Shown here: one piece after another, positions 55,860-64,000 of the stretch
Numbering within the stretch: the first letter of the stretch is position 1
Layout of the letters: every line of letters starts with the position of its first letter
NCBI GenBank assembly: GCA_022478985.1
Contig: JAKSZP010006685.1
Location: 1-64,000 of the forward strand
Direction of reading: 5' to 3'
DNA length: 64,000 nt
Source: Massospora cicadina
Taxonomy: Eukaryota > Entomophthoromycota > Entomophthoromycetes > Entomophthorales > Entomophthoraceae
Translations under genes and position numbers: made by a program
Notes under the pieces: generated by a model
The model's database searches: none
Seen by the model: only the letters and a program-made list of their open reading frames with translations
Told to the model about the DNA's origin: nothing

Positions 55860-57990
55860 TAACAATGGTGAATGGTAAGGTTTCAACAGCCACAATAGGC
55901 GCAGTTGGTTAAAGCTCAATTTTTTTCAGATTCACTGTTGTTCACCAAATGAATTTTAGGGACTTGAGGCTGAAGCAGAAGCAAAAGTTTCAGTAACTAC
56001 ATAGGTGGGAATTTCAAGAAGGGTCTCCTTAATATCTAAGATTGAAGTAAAGTCTCGTTTCATTTAAGCCATGTGGAGATGGAGCTGTGGGTTAAACTCT
56101 AAAGCGAACAGGACGGCAACAACTGCATCATCAAATGTAAGGATGTTATTGATCACCAACGCTTGAGCTTCAGCATAAAATCAGGCAGCAAACTCTATGG
56201 GGGATTCACCACATCTTAACTTAATACTCATAAAGGCCTGTTTCTGAATTTCTAGGGTGAGATCACTACCAAATTCCTTAATAAGAGCGGTCTTAAATTC
56301 AGCCCTAGTATTACATTGCATTAGGTGGGGTACCATGATTCCTTGAGAGGATCTACTAAGGCAAGAGGGTAAGTCTTTAACTTTATGACGGTCAGAAGCT
56401 TCCTATATCGCGCTCTCAAAAATATAAAGAAATGAAGCAATACTTCCTTCCCTGGGGGTGAACTTGTCTTTAAAAGAAGGTTTAAATGTTTTTTCTACAA
56501 GAGCTAAAATAACATTAATGCCCACTGATCTAGCTCATTTTTTGGATAGATCTGACTTGGAAGGAAGCACAAGGTTTTGATTTAAGTCAGCTTGTTGTTA
56601 AACTGTTCAGATCATCTTGCAGAAATTTAATTTTGGGCAATGAGGGAATCAGAAGAAGCTTTTTTATTGAAGTTCATTTCATAATGTTTACATCTCAACA
56701 CATTGATTTTGAATTACCAATCGGAGATCATGATTGTCTTGCTCCAACCTAATGATTTTTTTTGATGAGTTGAATCTTAAGTGAGGGATCATAAAGATGC
56801 TGAGTGTTGTCTAACCCTTCCTTAATCACGTCAAAAGTAAGATTTGGATCAATAGGTTCTCCATAGCGATATAGAAAACAGCTTTAAGAAATTTTTTAAG
56901 GTCCTGTTCTAGAGCGTGAAGGTAGCTGTTTAAAGGAAGGATCCTCTGGAGGGAAAGGTAAATGCACAGTTGGTCCAGAAGGCCCATGGGTCCCAGGCTG
57001 GCCAGGGGGACCAGGTTGACTGGGAAGACCAGGAGGGCCAGGTTGTCAAGGAGGGCCAAGAGGCCCAGGGACCATGAGGACCAGGATTACCATAGCCATG
57101 GGGTCCAATTGGCCCAGCTGGCCCTTCACCTCCATCAAGATCAGGGGGCCCCATAACCCCTGTGGGACCAATTGATCCCCGCAACATGAGGGGGACCTGG
57201 GAGACCTACAGGTACAGGAGGCCCCTGAGTTCCATGCATGCCTGAGACATCAAGCTCTGTTTGGAGTGCTGTTTCAATCTGATTCATTCATTCTAAAGTT
57301 TTATCAATAAAAGTATTAAGTTGTCCTTTGAGATTAGTGATGGCTTGTTGAACCAACTCTTGATAATTGTGGTAGTTTCAGTATATTGTGTAGCTACTTC
57401 CTCATGAACAAGGCTAGCCACAACCACGTCCAGTTAAGAGAGTTGGGTTTGAATGAGATAAGTTGGTTTTAGTTCTCAAGAATAACCTCACCATTATCTC
57501 TTACAACTGAATAAGCTGAGTTAATGAATATAAAAATATAGGAGTGTAATTCTTGTGACAAGGTAAACTGTCTCAAGATTTCCTGATGATGGATTCCCAT
57601 CATCTGCACTAAATGGTGAATGGCTGGGTGCACAAACCGGCACAAATATCGTTCAGTGCAAGATATTTTTACCTCAGAGCTGGGTAAGTCGGTGGATTAA
57701 TATAGGGCTCACATGTTATCATGAACTGCTAATGCTTGGTTGCAATGCGAGCAATCTCCAGGATAAAGGGCACCTAAAAGTAGTTTATTAATAGTATCAG
57801 CAACACCTATAGGCTGAATGCAATATTTCTGGGGTTTAAGGGTTGGAACAAAGTTATCAAGCATAGCATGTAATTGCATAAGATTGGTTTCATTGTTTTT
57901 TGTGTTGTGGTTTCCATTTGAAGTTAACCAATGAGTGACTCTGGATATTTCAATAAGTGCCAGGTAGAGTTTTGGCGGGGATCATCCATT
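55860..57990 (-). pseudogene. G7 gag with collagen-like N-terminal half
   Basis: In minus order: N-terminus (about 57.99-57.25 kb, broken, Gln/Leu-rich), Gly-X-Y tract 57228-56963, capsid region about 56.7-56.1 kb with PIEFAA, FYAEAQALVINNILTFDDAV and VAVLFALEFNPQLHLHM, then a knuckle relic at about 55905-55865, CAYCGC-stop-NLTIHHC, where the zinc His is lost. The capsid core matches G8 (ITLDDAISAVL) and G4 (LTLDDAIADVI). Confidence 0.75.
56963..57228 (-). other. Collagen-like Gly-X-Y tract in the G7 gag
   Basis: In three minus-strand frames joined by single-base shifts: GPPVPVGLPGPP, then GSIGPTGVMGPPDLDGGEG, PAGPIGPHGYGNPGPHG, then GPPGLPSQPGPPGQPGTHG. About 25 triplets with Gly at the first place and many Pro at X and Y. 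The repeat is not host collagen, because it is collinear with gag and flanked by gag sequence. Its role in the particle is unknown. Confidence 0.85.
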
Positions 57991-58024
57991 GTGAATATTA
58001 ATCACAAGGTAGCTCAGGAGAGTA

Positions 58025-58041
58025 CCCTGCATAGAGCACCA
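58025..58041 (-). promoter_or_regulatory. G7 primer-binding site
   Basis: TGGTGCTCTATGCAGGG on the minus strand, 7 bases inside the 5' LTR. The first 8 bases are shared with G4 and G2. Confidence 0.6.
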
Positions 58042-58048
58042 ATAATTT

Positions 58049-58568
58049 TGTTGGGATAAGGTATCTGATGGCAGTCGTTCCTCCAAAGTGTACTGAAATA
58101 GATGTTATAGTTTGTCCTGCAGAGAGTTGATAGTGGGGCGAGCTTGGAGTCCTAGACAGAGGGGCTGGTAAGTTAATATAAGCTTGGGAATAGGTGACGA
58201 AGGACCTACTATAACAAAACTGTGATCATGATGCTGATGTCCAGATAGGAGCCCGTTAAACAGAGGCGCTATTGTTAAGCAAAATTAAGATCAAACGGGA
58301 GGTAAAAACGTATCTTTATTTAGTTAAAGGAGCGCATATCTATAGGATGTGCCTTTGTCCTATTTCTAACAAGTTAATGACTTCCTCCATTGGCAAGATA
58401 TTCAGCACCCTGACTTTGATCAGGTGGGGAGTTGATGGCAGTCTTGCCTTTGGAAATTTGTTAGTTTGCAGATAATAGTGCTCTGATGAGGTGAGAGGAA
58501 TTTTTGGAGAGGTATTCGAGGTTGGTAAATTTAAATTGGGCTGAGTGGGAGAAGGTCAAATAACAACA
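58049..58568 (-). repeat. G7 5' LTR
   Basis: In plus orientation TGTTGGGATAAGGTATCTGA to ATAACAACA. The LTR ends are inverted repeats of TGTTGGGAT (compare AATCCCAACA at 50972-50981). Confidence 0.9.
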
Positions 58569-58573
58569 CCCTT

Positions 58574-59690
58574 TATTGGACATCAGATAAAAAAACTTCC
58601 CTCAGATGCATGCCAAACAACTTAAACCCATAAAAAGTTCTCCCCTATAAATATCTCTGCTTTTTGATAATATTTAGTATAACGTTTTTGAAGCTTTATA
58701 ATGCGACTTGCTGCATATTATTGACTTGTATAACCAGAAAATTGTTAAATTATTGTAGCTCACTGCATATCTTGACTTGTGAATTTGATGTATATTAGAC
58801 TTACAATAATAACCTTATCTTCAAGTTTTCACTATTGCCATAAAACTACTGAGTTCATAGCCTTTGTAGCACTTACTTGAATGAATTTCTAAGTAAATTT
58901 CTGATACTGGTGCTTTCTGCCAGATTTGCTTCCAAGGCTGCCTAGTGAAATCATATTTCACAATATTATGAATACTTCTAGCAAAAATAGTTCCTCATCA
59001 GTGGAATTGTTGAGTATCTCCCAATGGATACATAATTACTATTAGGGGATACGCTCATCTAGTTTGAATGAGCTTCAGTTCCATACTACCATGACTTTGG
59101 CCATTAAAGACCCTGGAAATAAATTTAACAAAATAACCTGTAGATGTTAACTCTACAAATCATTCTTAACTTCAGAATCTTTTCATCTAGGTGGGAGACC
59201 TAGTCAATTTTGAGCATCAAGTCTGCCTAATATCATGATGTAAATTCATAATTGGCTTTTTTAATTTACTGACGTTGGGTTGGCTCACATGGAGCAATAT
59301 CTCAGGTATTATGTGCATCCAGAAATTTATCACTTACTATAAAATTTTGGTTTACACCACACCAAGATTTGTCTTCAGTTTAAAATAAGGCTCAAAATTT
59401 CACTCACAATTAACCAGGTGTTCAACTGCTTCTAACTTTGGCCATGATAATCAGGAATTCATACTTGATAATGGGAGACAAATTAATAATTTCATAATTA
59501 ACTTATTTAAATTAATAATAAAGTTGCTGTTTATTTATTCTTAAAGTAGATCAGCAGATTAATGAAGCTGCTAACCCTATTCACCAATGAGTCTGTAAAC
59601 TTTAAAGGATTTTCCAGCTCGTTTGAGGCAATTGAGGACCTAATAAGATAACCAGTTTACCAAATTCGCTCAGTTACTTGACCATTTTGT
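58574..59690 (+). other. Unresolved sequence before the G8 gag
   Basis: It may hold the 5' LTR and leader of G8 or the remainder of G6 beyond G7. No pair of LTR ends, primer-binding site, gene or RNA is recognisable. It is AT-rich with only short frames. Confidence 0.3.
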
Positions 59691-61110
59691 TAAAGTTTTG
59701 GGTGCCAATTGCAAAGGTATACATGGTGTAGAGATCCTCCTGGACCCCCGAGACCCCTAGATCCCCTTCTGTGGTACCAGGTCCTACTGATGAACGTGGT
59801 CCCAATGGACTTTCTGGGGATGAGGGCCCACCAGGATCCCCAGATTCTCCCGTTATGATTCCTGATTCTGGAAGTTTTGTCCCATTATAAATAAAAGTTC
59901 AAGCTTTAAAAACAACAAATATAAGCCTTAGCTCATGAATGTTACCTATCTTTTAGAAGGGCGTTTATTTGATACGATTTATGCCTTAACTAATTTGTTG
60001 GAGGGCATTGATAATGCTCATTGCCTATGCAAGAAATTAGCCCTTGCAAGCAACTCAATTTTCAGTGTTATCAGCTTTTATTGATTGTTTAACTGAGAAG
60101 TTTAGAGTGTTTATAGACAACCAAAATAGATGCTCACATCAATTTAAATCTAAAGTAATCTTCTTCAGCCGATCACCTTACTTAATGGGTTTATAATCTA
60201 CGTGATGTCTTAACAACTTATGATAACAGGTTAATTGGGTTCCTCCTTGGGCCCATGTTTTTGAGTTTGAACCCTCTGAAGCTAACAATGGGAAATGGTA
60301 CCGGCTGTTCAAGTACTAACTGGTGAGCAAATTCTTTTAAATCTACCTTCAAAGATAAATATGAGCCTGGTGAAGGTAGCATTCATTCCATTTTATTTTT
60401 TTATGAGCGATCAATGAAGGAAGCAACTTATCACCAAAAGTTCAGCCCATTGTTTCGTTCTAAGCCATTTTGCTCAAAAAAATATGGTTTCCTATCTGAA
60501 GGTTTGCCACACCTGGGCTCATATTATACCTTTCCTTATCAAAGAATTTGGAAGTGACAATTTTACCTAACTAAAAACATATTTTTATGTAATTAAATCA
60601 AATGAGAAGAGTCAATTCAAGAATTTGCATAGCTTTTTTATCATGACGCTCAAACTATCACTACCTGTGATCACATCACCTTGGATGATGCTATCTCTGC
60701 TGTATTAACTGCCTTTTCCTAACGTACTCAATTTCTGCTTAATTTAAAGTTGCTTAAAGACAATTTCTGTCTATTCTAAATATAAATGAGAAGTTAATAG
60801 AGATACCTAATGGTGCGGTGCACCCATCTACAGCTAATCACCTTAAACCTATGTTCACGAAGTACCTCCTAAAAGCGAATCTAAAACTAAAAAAGAGCCA
60901 TGAATTTAATGTGTGTTATGTGACCATATGGAAAAACAATGCTGGGAGAAATAAGGCGACATGTCAAAAAAGAGGAGCCAGAGTAGGGCACAAGGCTCCC
61001 TGTGTTGATAACCTCTTTTGCCACAACCTCAATTTTCTAGTCCATCTAAAGATTGCTATGTTATTCTGCTTCAGGTGAATCTGATGCCCCTGATGAATTA
61101 TTTGATAATG
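59691..61110 (+). pseudogene. G8 gag with collagen-like tract
   Basis: A collagen-like stretch at about 59730-59865 reads GPTDERGPNGLSGDEGPPG, SPDSP, with a broken RDPPGPPRPLD before it. The capsid follows at 60.6-60.75 kb: ESIQEFA, LFYHDAQTITTCDHITLDDA, ISAVLTAFS. A zinc-knuckle relic lies at about 60905-60945 (CVLCDHMEKQC), then Lys-rich sequence in the 86-codon frame 60818-61078. The order equals that of G7, so two elements share the unusual gag. Confidence 0.75.
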
Positions 61111-61224
61111 ATATTGTTTCATCTTATTCTATTTTTACAACTCTAATCCAGACAATCAATACTTTTAATATTCAATTCCACATTTTGGAACTGATGTGAC
61201 CTGAGTGGAAGTATTGGTTCATAA

Positions 61225-61320
61225 AGTAAAAAACTTTAGAAATTATTGACATGGGATCACCTATTAATATGGTTTCATCTCATGATAAATAAAAAATTAA
61301 AAACACGCCTGATCTATATC
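61225..61320 (+). pseudogene. G8 protease remnant
   Basis: LEIIDMGSPINMVSSHDK at about 61230-61290: the active site D-S-G has become D-M-G. It lies between gag and the dUTPase-like segment as in G7. Sequence to 61713 is the rest of the protease in broken frames. Confidence 0.7.
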
Positions 61321-61722
61321 ACTCATAAATTATGGTGCGACTGGGCCTTTCTAGGCTATATCTATAGGAGCTTATTTCTTTATCCCAATGAGATTCAGTA
61401 AATTGGCTAAGCTACAGCTGTGGTTTAGACAAGAAAGTATTATGATCTTCTCTTGCAAAACCCAATTTTTAATTGATTTCGCTGGTATTAATAGTCATAA
61501 GGACAATTACCTTTCCTCAATTTGGTCTCAAGTCCCATTAATTTTAAAAAATGACTAAAATGATAAGGTAAACTTAAACAATGAGTTTGTTTTTTGGAAT
61601 ATCCTAAATATATCTTATTCTCTAATACTGAATAGTGGGATCTAAAACCATTCCTCCTAACTTTTTCTTTCCACTTGATCTCACTTTTGAGATTTTATTA
61701 AAAAAGTTTGTTTATCCACCAC

Positions 61723-63574
61723 AATCTGGCCACGCCCAAATCCTATTCAATGTCCTTGTATCTGCCGCCTGCCACCCCAGTGTGTGGCAGTGGTGCTCCA
61801 CCGCCTAGCATTTTCTGCCCAGTGGGCAAACGCGTTTGAATGGTCTCAAACAGCCCGCCCATTTCATCTGGCCAATTTATCCCCCCAAGGGACTTAGCAC
61901 TCCACCTGGCGCGCATCCACCCTTCTTGCCCCCATCCACTCGCCCTCCCTCATTCCGCCATTTGATTTTGCCTCCGCGTTAACTATGGGCGTTTATTCCC
62001 ATATGCTGACAAGGCAATTATTGACCTAGCCATCGTGGCCTTTGCGCTGGCTGGCTTTATTGACTTCTGCCCATTTAAGGGCTACTTTGATTTTGGGTTC
62101 TAAACAGAGGAGGACGCTGCAGCGGCAGCGATTTCTCCTTTGATTTAAAAAAATACCCCTATTCCCACTACCCATACTCGCCTCCCTTCAGACACCACCC
62201 TGGTGGTGTCATTTGCAAATCTCCCATCCCACCTCCCGCCCCAAGTTTTATATGACCAGTTGGTCATAGGGCTTATGGCTTATGGCACTCAGCCCAACCT
62301 CATCTTTGTAGTACCCTCTGGTGCAGAGCGCCTCGCTGCCCCTCATGCAACTGCCACCATCATCCCACACCACCCTGCCATAGCCCACCAAATCCCCTCC
62401 ACACTAGTGTCGCAGCAGCGCCAGAGCATTTCTTTTTGGGCTCAGGTCAATACTGGTTGGCATTTTGTCCCCTCTGCTTTGGGCTCAACCATGCAAAAAA
62501 AGCTTGTCCACATGCTGCTTCTGCTGATGTGGCTTCAGAGCCCCCCTCCGCGGGTCCTGTATGGGGAACTTTGCTGCCCCCTCCCACCCTACACTCTTGT
62601 TTGATGGTCCAGAATGGGAAATTGGCCCCCCAAATTTTCCAGCCACATTCTTCCACCTAAACCCACCCCATTAAATCAGAGCCAGGCTTGGACTACCCTT
62701 CGCACCCAAGCACCCACCCATTTTCCCACTCCCACCCACCCAACTTCTAACGCCACTATTCTCATAAACCAAAATCCATGGGACCTATAGGTGGGGGTTG
62801 ACAAATCAGGTAGCGTTCTCATTAGTGAGCATTCCAGTCAACCTCTCAGCCAATACGATTATGGTCAGGCCGAATTTTTCCTTCCTGACTTTGATGAAAC
62901 CTCACCCCACAGACATTTCACTCCTCTGCCCAATGCAGCCCCCTACCAAAGTGACCACCAGTTCGCCTTAGCTGCGGTGGCCTCTCACCGGTGCTGAACC
63001 CTATGCACAGCAGTGGCCCAATCAGTGACTCAGTTCCAGCATGGCCTGCCCACCCTCTTCTTCCCTCTGACTTCCCTGAATCTACATGAAGCGACATCTC
63101 AAAGTTATTTGATGATGCTGAAGTTGCTGTCATGAATGTTGCCACGCTTTCCAAATTTAACCCTTTGGCTAAAATCACCCGCCACAGTATCTTCTTTTTT
63201 GCCCAACTTCCCAAAGCCCGCAAAAAAGCCAAAATTCTTGTTATAGCATTTGTTGAAGCGCTTTACCGCGCTAATTTTAATGAGGAGGTGGAAAATGCAT
63301 ACTACACTGACTTCCACCCCCAATACGCGGATGCCCCAATGCCCTGGATCTCCACTTTGATCTGCTACTTTAATCAAAATCCCATGATTGGGGCGCATTT
63401 GTCTAAAGACCAACCTCCAACCCCCCCTCACCCTCTGTCATGGTGGGTTAGCAATTCCGCTCCACGCCTGGTTAGTAGTTTGATTTCTTTCCGTTAATTT
63501 TTGATCAGTTTTTTATTTTTGATTTTGGTATTGTCCATCCCCTGGTTGGCATACCTCGAATAAATTTAAAACCA
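61723..63574 (+). mobile_element. H5: full-length half-LINE, best-preserved copy
   Basis: Probable duplications ATCCACCAC (61714-61722) and ATCCTCCTC (63575-63583), two mismatches. The ORF1-like reading runs NYGRLFPYADKAIIDLAIVA, GYFDFGF, then frame 62203-62604 (TLVVSFANLPSHLPPQVLYD, LVIGLMAYGTQPNLIFVV). The frame 62436-62660 holds CPLCFGLNHAKKACPH, a perfect C-x2-C-x4-H-x4-C knuckle. 62791-62997 and 63132-63497 carry the C-terminal part (ADAPMPWISTLICYFNQNP). The tail is CCATCCCCTGGTTGGCATAC, CTCGAATAAATTTAAAA. No RT or endonuclease is present. Confidence 0.85.
62203..62660 (+). pseudogene. H5 ORF1-like protein: RNA-binding core and CCHC knuckle
   Basis: Two overlapping frames (62203-62604 and 62436-62660) carry the block that aligns to L1a ORF1: SDTTLVVSFANLPSHLPP with SNQIFLTFDFLPTMVKRD, and LVIGLMAYGT with HLKDGLAIYGE. 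The knuckle sits about 80 residues further, as in L1a. In LINEs this protein binds its own RNA, so a half-LINE that makes it could package RNA without making RT. Confidence 0.85.
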
Positions 63575-63584
63575 ATCCTCCTCC

Positions 63585-63799
63585 TTCAGTTTGTGCAACA
63601 GAGGAAAAGCCTTTATATTTTAGCAACCCAATCATTATTTCTCCTAAAGCTCAAGTTATTTTGAAACAGGTGTACATTTATTCATACCAGCTAATTATAC
63701 TTTAGAAACTTCAGGTAATGCTAACCTTTCTTATTTAGTGGCTTTAACTTGCCCTGGGATTCTTGAACCAGCTTACAATGGAACTATTGTAGATATTTT
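63585..63799 (+). pseudogene. G8 dUTPase-like segment, cut by a G1-type LTR
   Basis: ETGVHLFIPANYTLETSGNA (63660-63720), SYLVALTCPGILEPAYNGTI, VDIF ends at 63799. It aligns with DTGIQLVPPSNHLLKVSSL and ALPCPGVLDPAYQGTVIVLL in G7 and is preceded by EEKPLYFSNPIIIS, matching the G7 linker. The frame is open here. Sequence then changes to the LTR. Confidence 0.7.
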
Positions 63800-64000
63800 T
63801 GTTGTACAATTGCAAGTCCATTTAGTTAATAAGAGTGCTTCAGTTAAAAATAAGAAGGAAAATGAGGATGAGTTTGGCAAAAGATCATGGCTGATTCTTG
63901 ATGGAATCCTTTGAATTGGGGCAATAGGTTTAGTATTAATTCTCGGCCCATTACCATGAAGTCAGGTAATCAAATTGAACCAACTATGCAGAAAATTCAT
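63800..64000 (+). repeat. G9: start of a G1-type LTR, truncated by the window end
   Basis: TGTTGTACAATTGCAAGTCC here matches TGTTGGACAATTACTAGTCC at 4752, and AATAAGAGTGCTTCAG matches AATAAGAGTGATTCAG. TTCTTGATGGAATCC against TTCTTGGTGGAAACC follows further on. The dUTPase frame of G8 breaks at this point, so it is an insertion. Confidence 0.7.

Larger units (their letters stand above)
50464..58568 (-). mobile_element. G7: near full-length Ty3/gypsy element, minus strand, 8.1 kb, with a ~1.0-kb insertion in RT
   Basis: LTRs 50464-50984 (3') and 58049-58568 (5'), 521 and 520 bp. Flanking 5-mers ACCTT (50459-50463) and CCCTT (58569-58573) match at 4 of 5. In minus order: LTR, primer-binding site, gag with collagen-like tract, CCHC relic, protease, dUTPase-like, RT part 1, insertion, RT part 2, RNase H, integrase, polypurine tract (CTTGAGGGG), LTR. 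It cut G6 on its left and lies beside G8. Confidence 0.9.

Noticed and set aside
56962..57156. Plus-strand Arg-rich ORF
   Set aside because: It is the complement of the Gly-X-Y codons of the G7 gag.
56930..57228. Host collagen-like gene
   Set aside because: It is collinear with capsid, knuckle, protease and dUTPase-like blocks of G7, and G8 has it at the same place.
1..64000. Repeat-induced point mutation as cause of decay
   Set aside because: LTR differences seen by eye include transversions and indels as well as transitions. A dinucleotide-bias calculation would decide and could not be done here.
1..64000. Host genes with introns, rRNA, CRISPR arrays
   Set aside because: No run of unexplained coding sequence longer than about 180 codons, no rRNA-like stretch and no regularly spaced short repeats were found.

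Overview
This is a block of eukaryotic repeat DNA, most likely from a fungus with a repeat-bloated genome. A basidiomycete is my best guess, because chromodomain Ty3/gypsy elements, dUTPase-bearing Ty3/gypsy elements and Tad/L1-like LINEs are found together there. That attribution is inference. I see no host gene, rRNA or working tRNA. Almost every recognisable base belongs to a retroelement, and all coding regions are broken by stops and frameshifts, so they are given as pseudogenes. Names used here: G1-G9 are LTR elements, L1a and L2 are LINE copies, H1-H5 are copies of a non-autonomous 'half-LINE' that carries only a LINE ORF1-like protein, S1 is a SINE, and m1-m3 are micro-insertions.

Layout: G1 (+, 1 to about 5.4 kb) runs gag-PR-dUTPase-like-RT-RH-IN-LTR. 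G2 (-) was the receiving element. Its IN/RH lie at 5.43-6.83 kb, its RT and upstream part at 22.37-24.53 kb, and its 5' region, primer-binding site and LTR start at 43.93-46.1 kb. G3 (+, 6834-22365) is a chromovirus inserted in the G2 RT. Its 5' LTR was split by full-length LINE L1a (7107-12391), and its leader holds two head-to-head half-LINEs, H1 (-) and H2 (+). SINE S1 (24164-24456) sits in G2. G4 (+, 24529-43925) inserted in G2 next. It carries a solo LTR, a 5'-truncated LINE (L2, 28871-30538), and in its 3' LTR a truncated half-LINE (H3), which itself received chromovirus G5 (34595-40544) and half-LINE H4 (-). Then come an unresolved LTR-like stretch (46.1-48.3 kb), a chromovirus fragment G6 (48.4-50.46 kb), the near-complete minus-strand G7 (50464-58568), G8 (+, to 63799, interrupted by half-LINE H5), and the start of a G1-type LTR (G9, 63800 to the end).

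How the parts work together: two retrotransposition economies are visible. The Ty3/gypsy elements include G1, G4, G7 and G8, which share a gag type, a dUTPase-like segment after the protease and, where visible, a TGGTGCTC primer-binding site. Two of them carry a collagen-like Gly-X-Y tract in gag. The chromoviruses G3, G5 and a solo LTR show no CCHC gag, but carry a related open frame at the start of the LTR. The second economy is target-primed. The LINEs, the half-LINEs and the SINE end in related 3' sequence and have 9-17 bp target duplications. Three insertions of only 18-38 bp end in the same kind of tail and are flanked by 16-18 bp duplications. They look like almost fully 5'-truncated copies made by the same machinery.
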